NCBI RefSeq assembly: GCF_040640215.1
Contig: NZ_JBFABG010000002.1
Location: forward strand, 496,001 to 560,000
Length of the DNA: 64,000 nucleotides
Direction of reading: 5' to 3'
Source of the DNA: Actinosynnema sp040640215
Lineage (GTDB): Bacteria; Actinomycetota; Actinomycetes; Mycobacteriales; Pseudonocardiaceae
Below, one piece after another: positions 51,699 to 60,562 of the stretch; positions within the stretch are counted from its first letter, which is position 1; every line of letters starts with the position of its first letter. The position numbers were made by a program, and so were the translations under genes. The notes under the pieces were generated by a model, which did not search any database, was not told where the DNA came from, and saw only the letters and a program-made list of their open reading frames with translations.

Positions 51699-54600
51699 TC
51701 AGTTGACGACGTCGTCCACGGACGGCGACTCGGACCTCGACAGGTTGATGCCGAGGTTCGCCGCCGCGCGTTCCAGGTCTTCGTCGTCGCCGTCGCGCAT
51801 CTCGATCGCGGCACCGTCCGAAGACAGCACCTCGACGTTGAGGCACAGCGACTGGAGCTCCTTGAGCAGCACCTTGAAGGATTCCGGGATACCCGGCTCC
51901 GGGATGTTCTCGCCCTTGACGATCGCCTCGTAGACCTTCACGCGGCCGAGCACGTCGTCGGACTTGATGGTCAGCAGTTCCTGGAGCGTGTACGCCGCCC
52001 CGTAGGCCTGCATCGCCCAGCACTCCATCTCACCGAAGCGCTGGCCACCGAACTGCGCCTTACCACCCAGGGGCTGCTGGGTGATCATCGAGTACGGGCC
52101 GGTCGAACGGGCGTGGATCTTGTCGTCCACCAGGTGCAGCAGCTTCAGGATGTACATGTAGCCGACCGACACCGGGAACGGGTAGGGCTCGCCGCTGCGC
52201 CCGTCGAAGAGCTGCGCCTTGCCGTTCTCCTTGACCATCCGCTCGCCGTCGCGGTTCGGGACCGTCGACCCGAGCAGGCCGGTGATCTCGTCCTCGCGAG
52301 CGCCGTCGAAGACCGGCGTGGCGGTCTTCGTGCCGGGGTCCACGTCGTAGAGGTCGGCGGGCAGGTTCTTGGCCCAGTCCGGGTCGCCGTTGATGCTCCA
52401 GCCCTGCTTGGCGATCCACCCGAGGTGGGTCTCCAGCACCTGGCCGATGTTCATCCGGCGCGGCACACCGTGCGTGTTCAGCACGATGTCCACCGGGGTG
52501 CCGTCCTCCAGGAAGGGCATGTCCTCGACGGGGAGGATCTTGCCGATGACGCCCTTGTTGCCGTGGCGGCCGGCGAGCTTGTCGCCGTCCTGGATCTTGC
52601 GCTTCTGGGCGACGTAGACCCGGACCAGCTCGTTCACGCCGGGGGGCAGCTCGTCGTCGTCCTCGCGGCTGAACACGCGGATGCCGATGACCTTGCCGTA
52701 CTCGCCGTGCGGCACCTTCAGCGACGTGTCGCGCACCTCGCGGGCCTTCTCGCCGAAGATCGCGCGCAGCAGGCGCTCCTCCGGGGTCAGCTCGGTCTCG
52801 CCCTTGGGCGTGACCTTGCCGACCAGGATGTCGCCCGGCTGGACCTCGGCACCGATGCGGATGATGCCGCGCTCGTCGAGGTCGGCCAGGACCTCCTCGG
52901 AGACGTTCGGGATGTCCCGCGTGATCTCCTCGGCACCCAGCTTGGTGTCCCGCGCGTCGATCTCGTGCTCCTCGATGTGGATCGAGGTCAGGACGTCGTC
53001 CTGGACGAGGCGCTGCGACAGGATGATCGCGTCCTCGTAGTTGTGGCCCTCCCACGGCATGATCGCGACGAGCAGGTTCTTGCCCAGCGCCATCTCGCCG
53101 TTCTCGGTGCACGGCCCGTCCGCGAGGACCTGGCCCTCCTGCACCCGGTCGCCCTCGTTCACGATGGGCTTCTGGTTGATGCAGGTGCCCTGGTTCGAGC
53201 GGCGGAACTTGTGCAGGCCGTAGGTCTGCCGCGAGCCGTCGTCGGCCATGACCGTGACGTAGTCGGCGGAGATCTCCTCGACCGCACCGGTCTTCTTGGC
53301 CACCACGACGTCACCGGCGTCGACCGCGGCGCGCAGCTCCATGCCCGTGCCGACCAGCGGCGACTCGCTGCGCAGCAGCGGCACCGCCTGGCGCTGCATG
53401 TTCGCGCCCATCAGCGCGCGGTTCGCGTCGTCGTGCTCCAGGAACGGGATCATGGCGGTCGCCGCCGACACCATCTGGCGCGGGGAGACGTCCATGTAGT
53501 CCACGTCGAGCGGGTCGATCTGCTCGACCTCGCCGCCCTTCTTGCGGACCAGGACCTTGGTTTCGAGGAAGTTGCCCTCGTTGTCGATCTTCGCGTTGGC
53601 CTGGGCCTTCACGAAGCGGTCTTCCTCGTCCGCCGTCAGGTAGTCGACCTGGTCGGTGACCCGGCCCTCGATGACCTTCCGGTACGGCGTCTCGATGAAG
53701 CCGAACGGGTTGACCCGGCCGTAGCTCGACAGGGAGCCGATCAGGCCGATGTTCGGGCCTTCCGGCGTCTCGATCGGGCACATGCGGCCGTAGTGCGACG
53801 GGTGGACGTCGCGGACCTCCATGCCGGCCCGCTCGCGGGACAGACCACCCGGGCCGAGGGCGGAGAGGCGACGCTTGTGCGTCAGGCCCGCCAGCGGGTT
53901 CGTCTGGTCCATGAACTGGGAGAGCTGGGAGGTGCCGAAGAACTCCTTGATCGCCGCCACGACGGGCCGGATGTTGATCAGGGTCTGCGGCGTGATCGCC
54001 TCGACGTCCTGGGTCGTCATGCGCTCGCGCACGACGCGCTCCATGCGGGAGAGGCCGACCCGGATCTGGTTCTGGATCAGCTCGCCGACGGTGCGCAGGC
54101 GGCGGTTGCCGAAGTGGTCGATGTCGTCGACCTCGACGGGCACCTCGGTCTCGCCCGGCTGCATCGTCGTCTCACCGGCGTGCAGGCGGACCAGGTACTC
54201 GATCGTCGTGACGATGTCGTCCTCGGTCAGCACACCCGTGGAGATCGGGGAGGCCAGGCCCAGCTTCTTGTTGATCTTGTACCGACCGACCTTGGCCAGG
54301 TCGTAGCGCTTGTCCTTGAAGAAGAGGTTCTCCAGCAGCGCCTGCGCGGACTCCTTCGTCGGCGGCTCGCCCGGACGCAGCTTGCGGTAGATGTCGAGCA
54401 ACGCTTCGTCGGTGCCCGCGGTGTGGTCCTTCTCCAGCGTCGTCAGCAGCGTCTCGGAGAACGAGAAGCGCTCGCGGATCTGCTCGGTGCTCCAACCCAG
54501 GGCCTTCAGCAGCACGGTGACCGGCTGGCGGCGCTTGCGGTCGATCCGGACACCGACGGTGTCACGCTTGTCGACGTCGAACTCCAGCCAGGCACCCCGC

Positions 54601-55181
54601 GACGGGATGATCTTGACGCTGAAGACGTCCTTGTCGGTCGTCTTGTCGATCGCCGTGTCGTAGTAGACGCCGGGCGAGCGGACGAGCTGGGAAACCACGA
54701 CCCGCTCGGTGCCGTTGATGATGAACGTGCCCTTGTCGGTCATCATCGGGAAGTCACCCATGAACACCGTCTGGCTCTTGATCTCGCCAGTGGTGTGGTT
54801 GGTGAACTCCGCCGTGACGAACAACGGGGCGGCGTACGTCATGTCCTTGTCCTTGCACTCCTCGGTCGAGGCCTTGACCTCGTCGAAGCGCGGATCGGAG
54901 AAGGAGAGGGACATCGAGCCCGAGAAGTCCTCGATAGGAGAAATCTCGTTCAAGACCTCTTCGAGGCCGCCCGTCGGCGTCTCGTCGCCCTCGTCGACTC
55001 GGCGCTGGAACCACGCCTCGTCGCCGGTGAGCCATTCGAACGACTGGATCTGGAGGTCGAGCAGGTTGGGCGTCTGAAGCGGTTCGTGGATCTTCGCGAA
55101 CGAGACGCGCTTCGGCGCTCCGGGAATCCCCGACGTGGAGTTGGTCGCAGCAGTGGCCTTGGTCGCGCGAGAGATCGCCAA
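51699..55181 (-). CDS. rpoB: RNA polymerase beta subunit
   Basis: 1160 residues from TTG 55181 (GGAAGGA upstream), the same rare start used in mycobacteria. The rifampicin-binding cluster SQLSQFMDQTNPL-AGLTHKRRLSALG has Gln, Asp, His, Arg and Ser at the classic resistance sites, so this copy is of the sensitive type and there is no duplicated resistant rpoB in the window. C-terminus ends VDDVVN. Transcribed from its own promoter, 2 kb away from rplL. Confidence 0.98.
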   Translation of the reverse strand: MAISRATKATAATNSTSGIPGAPKRVSFAKIHEPLQTPNLLDLQIQSFEWLTGDEAWFQRRVDEGDETPTGGLEEVLNEISPIEDFSGSMSLSFSDPRFDEVKASTEECKDKDMTYAAPLFVTAEFTNHTTGEIKSQTVFMGDFPMMTDKGTFIINGTERVVVSQLVRSPGVYYDTAIDKTTDKDVFSVKIIPSRGAWLEFDVDKRDTVGVRIDRKRRQPVTVLLKALGWSTEQIRERFSFSETLLTTLEKDHTAGTDEALLDIYRKLRPGEPPTKESAQALLENLFFKDKRYDLAKVGRYKINKKLGLASPISTGVLTEDDIVTTIEYLVRLHAGETTMQPGETEVPVEVDDIDHFGNRRLRTVGELIQNQIRVGLSRMERVVRERMTTQDVEAITPQTLINIRPVVAAIKEFFGTSQLSQFMDQTNPLAGLTHKRRLSALGPGGLSRERAGMEVRDVHPSHYGRMCPIETPEGPNIGLIGSLSSYGRVNPFGFIETPYRKVIEGRVTDQVDYLTADEEDRFVKAQANAKIDNEGNFLETKVLVRKKGGEVEQIDPLDVDYMDVSPRQMVSAATAMIPFLEHDDANRALMGANMQRQAVPLLRSESPLVGTGMELRAAVDAGDVVVAKKTGAVEEISADYVTVMADDGSRQTYGLHKFRRSNQGTCINQKPIVNEGDRVQEGQVLADGPCTENGEMALGKNLLVAIMPWEGHNYEDAIILSQRLVQDDVLTSIHIEEHEIDARDTKLGAEEITRDIPNVSEEVLADLDERGIIRIGAEVQPGDILVGKVTPKGETELTPEERLLRAIFGEKAREVRDTSLKVPHGEYGKVIGIRVFSREDDDELPPGVNELVRVYVAQKRKIQDGDKLAGRHGNKGVIGKILPVEDMPFLEDGTPVDIVLNTHGVPRRMNIGQVLETHLGWIAKQGWSINGDPDWAKNLPADLYDVDPGTKTATPVFDGAREDEITGLLGSTVPNRDGERMVKENGKAQLFDGRSGEPYPFPVSVGYMYILKLLHLVDDKIHARSTGPYSMITQQPLGGKAQFGGQRFGEMECWAMQAYGAAYTLQELLTIKSDDVLGRVKVYEAIVKGENIPEPGIPESFKVLLKELQSLCLNVEVLSSDGAAIEMRDGDDEDLERAAANLGINLSRSESPSVDDVVN

Positions 55182-55210
55182 GATGCGTCCTTCCAGGGAC
55201 AGGTAGCTGG

Positions 55211-55239
55211 CTAGTCAGCGGAACTAGCACGGCTGTCAA
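55211..55239 (-). promoter_or_regulatory. Possible proximal rpoB promoter
   Basis: TTGACA (55234-55239) is a perfect -35 but the best -10 at 17 bp is only GACTAG. A start here would give a leader under 30 nt. Weak. Confidence 0.3.
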
Positions 55240-55308
55240 GGGTGCGGCGATGCCCGGCAATCCAGCTCTCGGCGAAGGGCAAACGGAAAGAGGGCAGCGC
55301 AAAGGGGC

Positions 55309-55337
55309 AGTCTAGCCACGCGCATGCCAACTGTCGA
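55309..55337 (-). promoter_or_regulatory. Promoter of rpoBC
   Basis: Minus-strand -35 TCGACA, 17-bp spacer, -10 TAGACT; start expected near 55302, leader about 120 nt. Confidence 0.65.
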
Positions 55338-55439
55338 GAGGCACCTGGAAGGACCTTCCTCGTCATCACCGACAGAGTGACCCTGCCGACGCCCACAGTC
55401 AAGATGCCACGCGGCGATCACTCTCGTGGCGCAAGCCGC

Positions 55440-56270
55440 GTTCACTCGCGGTTACCGCCCTGACCAGCGGAATTACTCGGATGCGGGCTGGAGGTGAACT
55501 GTCGGCGGGTGTTCGTGGTCCTCCGGTCGACGTCCCCGGTTCCACTCCGTGACCTGTCGTTTTGTGTGATGGAGCTCACTGTTCTAGGAGTTGCTTTTGG
55601 AGGTTTTTCGTCCACATGCGACCTGCGAGGAGACAGGAGAGCCGCGTGGGCTGGGGGTTTGGTGAGTTGATCTCTGCGGTGGGTGGTTGGGATACTGGGA
55701 GTGGCTGCGTGCCTACGCTGCGTTTGACATGGCGTGGGATGTTGGTGGGTGGTGTGGTGAGGGGCGAGGTGTAGCGCTGGGACTGCGGGGCGCTGTGTTG
55801 GACGTGCAGCGTTTGAGCGTGCGATCCGCTGGGCATGTGTGTGCAGGCGCTGGCGGTGCGGGGCTGGCGGGTGCGGGTGCGGTGCTGAAGATGCAGGTGC
55901 GGTGGCGCGGAATGCGGTGCGAGCGGGGCGGGATTGTCGTACCCCGCTGCTTGGATGTGAGTCGGGGGCTCTTCGCGCGGGAGTACCCCTGGGCGACCTT
56001 GGGCGGCGAACCTCGGGTGGCCTTGGACAGCGAGGTGCGGTGGCGGCGTTGAAGTGCGTTGGAGATGAAGGCGTCCTCGCTGATGGGCGAGCCGCCAGGA
56101 TGATTGATGCGGCGGGTGGGGCGTGCCGGCGCGGGCCGGTTTCATTGGGCCAGTTCTGTTGACTGGTCACCGGCCTGACTGAACATTTCCCTGCTGTTGG
56201 CCTTCCAACGGCCGCCCGTCCTTTGGCCAGGCTGGTCACTCCCCCGGAGACGGCCTTGACCGTTACCACA
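55440..56270. other. Non-coding spacer upstream of rpoB, C-rich on the transcribed strand
   Basis: Open frames here have implausible compositions and no ribosome sites. As in the rplO-secY spacer, the plus strand is G-rich with many TGGTG/GGGG runs between 55560 and 56060, so leftward RNA is C-rich. It lies after the rplJL terminator and a decayed gene, and before the rpoB promoter. It holds copy 2 of the shared hairpin element. Confidence 0.55.
56073..56102. repeat. Hairpin element, copy 2 (rplL-rpoB spacer)
   Basis: GTCCTCGC-TGAT-GGGCGAGCCGCC-AGGATG. It matches copy 1 (28287-28318) except for the 4-5 nt loop and one A. CTCGC pairs with GCGAG and TCCT with AGGA, so the stem is kept while the loop varies. 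Confidence 0.6.
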
Positions 56271-56289
56271 TAACTTCTGCTCCGGTGCC

Positions 56290-56967
56290 GGCTTCCTTAC
56301 CGGTGGAAAACGCCCCCACGGTACTTCTGACCTGGCCCGAGACCTCCGTGGTGCCCGCGCTGGGGCTCCGGGAAGTCGATTACGTCCTCCATGAACGGCG
56401 AGATGTCCGGATTGGAGGTGAGGGTGGCCGTGGGGTGTTTGCGCAGGTCAGCGACGCCGGGTGGCCCGTTGTAGGGGTGGACGGGACCGGGCGGCGGGTG
56501 GGGGCACGGGATCTCCTCCTCCGGCGCTGAGCTTCCAGCCCGCGTCGGTGCGGGTCAGGTCGGTTTGGTAACGGTTGACCTCCTTCACCGGTTGGATGCC
56601 TTCCGGGGTCACCGTCGTTTCACCACGGTGATCAGGTGCGCTTTTCCGGCTCGGCCGTCCAGGTCCGGGAGATTTCGGTGCGGAGGTCTCCGGTGGACGA
56701 GTCGAACCAGCGGTTCAGGTCGTCGTCTACCTTTTGTAGTCCAGGGTGGGGAAGTCGGCTATTCCCGCCTGGTCCACGCTGAGCGCCTCTTCGCGTTCCG
56801 CCACGGCTGCATCGCGCACTCCAACTCGACCGGCAGTCCGAGTGGCTGTCCCAGGCTGGTCAGGGCGGGCACGTCGGGGCGCGCACGGCGGTGACGCGGT
56901 CGACCTCGGTCTTGCGGGAGGGCTCACGGAGCGCGAGCGTGGAGGCGGCTTTGTCGAACAGGGTCAT
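56290..56967 (-). pseudogene. Decayed NTF2/Mce-associated-like gene with several frameshifts
   Basis: Coding-like segments with G/C third positions follow each other in changing frames on the minus strand: MTLFDKAASTLALREPSRK, PALTSLGQPLGLPVELE, RDAAVAEREEALSVDQAGI-ADFPTLDYK, VDDDLNRWFDSSTGDLRTEI, HLITVVK, TVTPEGIQPVKEVNRYQ-TDLTRTDAGWKLS and HPYNGPPGVADLRKHPT. Order and content resemble Mce-associated/NTF2-like proteins (helical ALxxAQxGIxDFxTLDYxxVD start; VTPEG..NRYQ..LTRTDAGWKLS strands). At least four frame changes are needed, one in an AAAA run and one in GGAGGAGGAG, and about 30 residues between RTEI and HLIT seem deleted. Either a true pseudogene or a poorly sequenced gene. Confidence 0.65.
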
Positions 56968-57100
56968 CGGCCCGAATCCGGCCGCAGCGCCGTAGTCGCT
57001 CCCCAGTCGGTTCGACAGGTCACGGGGACGTGGCTTCGCGACGTGGGCCGCTTCGGGCGTCAGCGCTCGGCCGCCGGCACCTCGGTTCGTCCGGACACAG

Positions 57101-57139
57101 CGAGAGGGCGGGCACCCGTGGTGGGTGCCCGCCCTCTCG
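57101..57139 (-). terminator. Terminator of rplJL
   Basis: Perfect 17-bp stem CGAGAGGGCGGGCACCC with its complement and a 5-nt loop, about 33 nt after the rplL stop. It isolates rplJL from rpoBC. Confidence 0.92.
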
Positions 57140-57172
57140 GAGCTTCAGCGCAAGCGCCCGGAGGCGCTCAGA

Positions 57173-57559
57173 TCACTTGAGCGAGATCTTGGCGCCGGCC
57201 GCTTCCAGCTTCTCCTTGGCGGCCTCGGCGACGTCCTTCGCCACGTTCTCCAGGATCGGCTTCGGGGCGGCCTCGACCAGCTCCTTGGCCTCCTTCAGGC
57301 CCAGGCCCGAGACGACCTCGCGGACGACCTTGATGACCTGGATCTTCTTCTCGCCGGCACCTTCGAGAACGACGGTGAACTCGTCCTTCTCCTCCTCGGC
57401 GGGGGCAGCGGCGGCGGCCGGGCCGGCAGCGGCGACGGCGACCGGAGCGGCGGCGGTGACCTCGAACTTCTCCTCGAACTTCTTGAGGAAGTCCGAGAGC
57501 TCCAGCAGGGTCAGGTCCGCAAAGGCGTCGAGCAGGTCATCGGTGCTGAGCTTCGCCAT
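57173..57559 (-). CDS. rplL: Ribosomal protein bL12 (L7/L12)
   Basis: 128 residues from ATG 57559 (MAKLSTDDLLDAFADL). N-terminal dimerisation domain, Ala/Gly hinge (AAPVAVAAAGPAAAA) and C-terminal domain with EKKIQVIKVVREV that recruits translation GTPases. 60 nt after rplJ. Confidence 0.98.
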   Translation of the reverse strand: MAKLSTDDLLDAFADLTLLELSDFLKKFEEKFEVTAAAPVAVAAAGPAAAAAPAEEEKDEFTVVLEGAGEKKIQVIKVVREVVSGLGLKEAKELVEAAPKPILENVAKDVAEAAKEKLEAAGAKISLK

Positions 57560-57619
57560 GATCGGCGTCCTTTCGTTCAACGCCCGACTACCGCCGGGGC
57601 GCGGAGATTGTCGGGTGGA

Positions 57620-58171
57620 TCAGCTTTCGGCGGGAGCGTCGGCAGCGGGAGCTTCTTCCGCCGTCTTCTTCTCCACCAGGGCAGCGGCCAAACGAGCGAC
57701 CTGCGTGGCCGGGGCGTTGAACAGCGCCGCGGCCTTGGACAGGTTGCCCTTCATCGCGCCCGCGATCTTGGCGAGCAGCACCTCGCGGTTGTCGAGGTCC
57801 GCGATGCGGCTGACCTCGTCGACCGAGAGCGGGCGGCCGTCCATGAAGCCGCCCTTGATGACCAGGGCCTTGTTGTCCTTCGCGAAGTCACGCAGCGCCT
57901 TGGCCGCGTCGACCGGCTCGCCCTCGACGAAGGCGATGGCGGTCGGGCCGATGAGCAGGTCGTCGAGACCTTCGACGCCGGCGTCCTGGGCTGCACGCTT
58001 GACGAGCGTGTTCTTCGCGACGGTGTACGTGGTGCCCGCGCCGAGAGCGCGACGCAGCGTGGTGAGCTGCGCCATGGAGAGGCCGCGGTACTCGGTGACG
58101 ACAGCGGCCGAGCTACCGCGGAACTTGTCCGTGAGCTCGGCGACGGCCGAGACCTTGCTGGGCTTCGCCAT
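57620..58171 (-). CDS. rplJ: Ribosomal protein uL10
   Basis: 183 residues from ATG 58171 (MAKPSKVSAVAELTDKF). N-terminal rRNA-binding domain and C-terminal helix that holds bL12 dimers; the tail is Ala/Glu-rich. Preceded by a typical L10 leader with a terminator-like hairpin, so expression is likely controlled by uL10-bL12 binding. Confidence 0.98.
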   Translation of the reverse strand: MAKPSKVSAVAELTDKFRGSSAAVVTEYRGLSMAQLTTLRRALGAGTTYTVAKNTLVKRAAQDAGVEGLDDLLIGPTAIAFVEGEPVDAAKALRDFAKDNKALVIKGGFMDGRPLSVDEVSRIADLDNREVLLAKIAGAMKGNLSKAAALFNAPATQVARLAAALVEKKTAEEAPAADAPAES

Positions 58172-58234
58172 GATCGCCTCCTCTCTGGGCTGTGAGGTGA
58201 CCAGCCGGCCGTGCCGAGGAGAGGGCATGAAAAA

Positions 58235-58376
58235 CGCCCCGGTGCACAGCAGCACGGGGCGGTCAGGACGCGGTGCGTCCCGGGAACCTCGTCCTCCTGC
58301 GCGGGCCGTTCGCCGTGCGAACCCTTCGTTCCCACACCCTGGGGTGCGGGAAGACCAGCGGTCTTCGGTAGAACCA
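58235..58376 (-). ncRNA. L10 leader with transcription attenuator
   Basis: From a start near 58376 the leader contains GAAGACCGCTGGTCTTC and CGCAGGAGG segments like known L10 leaders, which fold into a kink-turn structure bound by uL10-(bL12)n. It ends in an intrinsic terminator: CGCCCCG-TGC / GCAC-CGGGGCG (58235-58261) followed by UUUUU, 64 nt before rplJ. Excess uL10 should favour termination. The leader-terminator arrangement is visible; the ligand is from family knowledge. Confidence 0.8.
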
Positions 58377-58382
58377 CCGCAG

Positions 58383-58412
58383 ACAGTACGGGATGTGTCC
58401 CGCGCGCTCCAA
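58383..58412 (-). promoter_or_regulatory. Promoter of rplJL
   Basis: Minus-strand -35 TTGGAG, 18-bp spacer, -10 TACTGT, just upstream of the L10 leader and 19 bp from the divergent gene at 58431. Confidence 0.65.
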
Positions 58413-58430
58413 ATCGGCATGATGTGACCT

Positions 58431-59186
58431 GTGACCGAAGAGCCCCCGAGGAACCCGCCACCCCCGGACATCGACCCGGAACAGCTCAGGCAGTTCCAGG
58501 AGTTCCAACGGTTCCAGGAATTCCAGCGCTTCCAGCAGGGCCAGGGCACCCCGGCCCTCCCCGCCGGCGCGGGCACCCCCGCCCTGCCACCGGCCGTCCC
58601 GGTACCGGTCCCGCCCGTCGCACCCCCGCCCAAGCCGCCGCGCACACCGCTGTGGCGGATCTTGCTGGGCAGCAAGGCGTTCCGGCGGTTGATCTACTTC
58701 CTGGTGGTGGTGCTCATCCTCTCCCTCGTCTACGACCACTACTTCGGCCCGAGCGACGAAGAGAGCGACCCCCGCGCCCAGGGCAGCCAGGAACAGGTGG
58801 CGCGAATCCCGAAGACGCCGTGGAACGCGAACGGCACCGTCGGCAGGCTGTACCAGCACGTGGGCCGGGATACCCCCGACCAGGGCTGCCTGCTGTTCAC
58901 GCGCGACGGGGCGGCCAAGAAGAAGTTCGCCGAGGCGTTCGGCGCTCCTGATTGCGAATCGGCCATCCGGCGGCTGCACGAGCAGGTCACGAACCTGGCC
59001 GAGTACGAGAAGGCCTACCCCGACGACCCCGGTACCCAGGAGACCCGGGTGCGGGTGTCGTCCTGCGAGTTCAAGGTGAACGGCGGACCCCGGCTCGGCT
59101 GGTTCGAGTTGACGAAGCTGGAGCCGAGCGGGGGGTGGGCCATCTCCGACTACAAGGCCGAGCCCGCCGGCTGCGGTCCCGGCTGA
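58431..59186 (+). CDS. Single-pass membrane protein with Gln-Phe repeat N-terminus
   Basis: 251 residues from GTG 58431. The N-terminus is Pro-rich, then a short repeat RQFQEFQRFQEFQRFQQ (about 20-37), then a Pro/Ala/Gly linker, one membrane helix (about 84-101, LIYFLVVVLILSLVY) and an outside domain with Cys pairs (QGCLLFT, APDCESA, VSSCEFKV). No family recognised. It is the only rightward gene inside the rplA-rpoC block and faces the rplJ promoter. Probably an envelope protein; the repeat may be amphipathic. Confidence 0.78.
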   Translation: MTEEPPRNPPPPDIDPEQLRQFQEFQRFQEFQRFQQGQGTPALPAGAGTPALPPAVPVPVPPVAPPPKPPRTPLWRILLGSKAFRRLIYFLVVVLILSLVYDHYFGPSDEESDPRAQGSQEQVARIPKTPWNANGTVGRLYQHVGRDTPDQGCLLFTRDGAAKKKFAEAFGAPDCESAIRRLHEQVTNLAEYEKAYPDDPGTQETRVRVSSCEFKVNGGPRLGWFELTKLEPSGGWAISDYKAEPAGCGPG

Positions 59187-59209
59187 TCGCGAACCGGTCC
59201 GCACACGGG

Positions 59210-59242
59210 AAAAGCCCCTCGGCGGGAGGCCGAGGGGCTTTT
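59210..59242. terminator. Bidirectional terminator
   Basis: 14-bp stem AAAAGCCCCTCGGC / GCCGAGGGGCTTTT with a 5-nt loop, flanked by U-rich ends on both strands. It serves both the QF-repeat gene and rplA, which converge here. Confidence 0.93.
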
Positions 59243-59262
59243 TCGCGCTGGGAGGAAGCCGG

Positions 59263-59979
59263 TCAGGCGGTGGCTTCGTCGGTCAGCAGGTTGCGGGTGC
59301 GGTTCGGGTCGACCAGGATGCCCGGGCCCATCGTCGTCGAGACGGTGACCTTCTTCAGGTACCGGCCCTTCGCGGCGGACGGCTTCACACGCAGGATCTC
59401 GTCCAGCGCGGCGGCGTAGTTCTCGACCAGCTTCTCCAGGTCGAACGACACCTTGCCGATGACCAGGTGCAGGTTGGCCTGCTTGTCGACGCGGAAGTTG
59501 ATCTTGCCGCCCTTGATGTCCGCCACGGCCTTCGTGACGTCCGGCGTCACGGTGCCCGTCTTGGGGTTCGGCATCAGGCCGCGCGGGCCGAGGATGCGGG
59601 CGATGCGGCCGACCTTCGCCATCTGGTCCGGCGTGGCGATCGCGGCGTCGAAGTCGTACCAGCCGTCCTGGATGCGCGCGATCAGGTCTTCCGAGCCGAC
59701 CGCGTCCGCACCGGCGGCCTCGGCCTCGGCGGCCTTGTCACCGGTCGCGAAGACGATCACGCGGGCGGTCTTGCCCGTACCGTGCGGCAGGTTCACGGTG
59801 CCGCGGACCATCTGGTCGGCCTTGCGGGGGTCGACGCCGAGGCGGATGGCGACCTCGACGGTCGCGTCCAGCTTGACCTTGGACGTCTCCTTGGCGAGCT
59901 TGGCGGCCTCCAGCGGCGTGTACAGCCGCTCCCGGTCCACCAGCTCAGCCGCGTTCTTGTACGCCTTGCTGCGCTTCAT
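59263..59979 (-). CDS. rplA: Ribosomal protein uL1
   Basis: 238 residues. L1-stalk protein; the RNA-binding segments LGPRGLMPNPKTGTVT and GKINFRVDKQANLHLVIGK are intact. It is also the autoregulator of rplKA in E. coli. ATG 59979, 70 nt after rplK. Confidence 0.98.
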   Translation of the reverse strand: MKRSKAYKNAAELVDRERLYTPLEAAKLAKETSKVKLDATVEVAIRLGVDPRKADQMVRGTVNLPHGTGKTARVIVFATGDKAAEAEAAGADAVGSEDLIARIQDGWYDFDAAIATPDQMAKVGRIARILGPRGLMPNPKTGTVTPDVTKAVADIKGGKINFRVDKQANLHLVIGKVSFDLEKLVENYAAALDEILRVKPSAAKGRYLKKVTVSTTMGPGILVDPNRTRNLLTDEATA

Positions 59980-60049
59980 TCTCTGTCCTTAGCCAACAGT
60001 TGTGGTCACGAGCCGAAGCGACGGCTCTCCCACGGAGTTCGGTGGAAAA

Positions 60050-60484
60050 TCAGCCTTCGACCGTGATGCCCATGGAACGGGCGGTGCCCGCGATGATCTT
60101 CGCGGCCTGGTCGACGTCGTTCGCGTTCAGGTCGACCATCTTGGTCTGCGCGATCTCGCGCACCTGGTCCATGGTCACCTTCGCGACCTTGACGCGGTGC
60201 GGCTCGCCGCTGCCCTTCTCGACACCGGCGGCCTTGAGGATCAGCTTCGCGGCCGGCGGGGTCTTGAGCTTGAAGTCGAACGAGCGGTCTTCGTACACGG
60301 AGATCTCGACGGGCACCACGGTGCCGCGCTGCGACTCGGTCGCCGCGTTGTACGCCTTGCAGAACTCCATGATGTTGACGCCGTGCTGACCCAGCGCGGG
60401 GCCGACCGGCGGCGCGGGGTTCGCGGCCCCGGCCTTGATCTGCAGCTTGATGACCGCTGCGAGCTTCTTCTTCTTGGGTGGCAT
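60050..60484 (-). CDS. rplK: Ribosomal protein uL11
   Basis: 144 residues. N-terminal [22 protein letters not shown] motif (thiopeptide-binding region, both Pro present) and C-terminal rRNA-binding domain. It forms the GTPase-associated centre and is needed for RelA sensing. ATG 60484, 78 nt after nusG. Confidence 0.98.
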
Positions 60485-60562
60485 CTCGTGATTCCTCTAT
60501 TGCGGTGTCCGCGCGCGGCCCTGCCGGCCGCAGCGTGGCTGCCGATCCCGCAGGGGGACCGA

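Noticed and set aside
53820..53960. Rifampicin-resistant or duplicated rpoB
   Set aside because: The resistance cluster has the sensitive residues and there is only one copy in the window.
55442..56269. Leftward 275-codon open frame in the rpoB spacer
   Set aside because: Pro/His/Thr/Arg/Ala-rich low-complexity translation, no family motif, no ribosome site; C-rich DNA explains the lack of stops.
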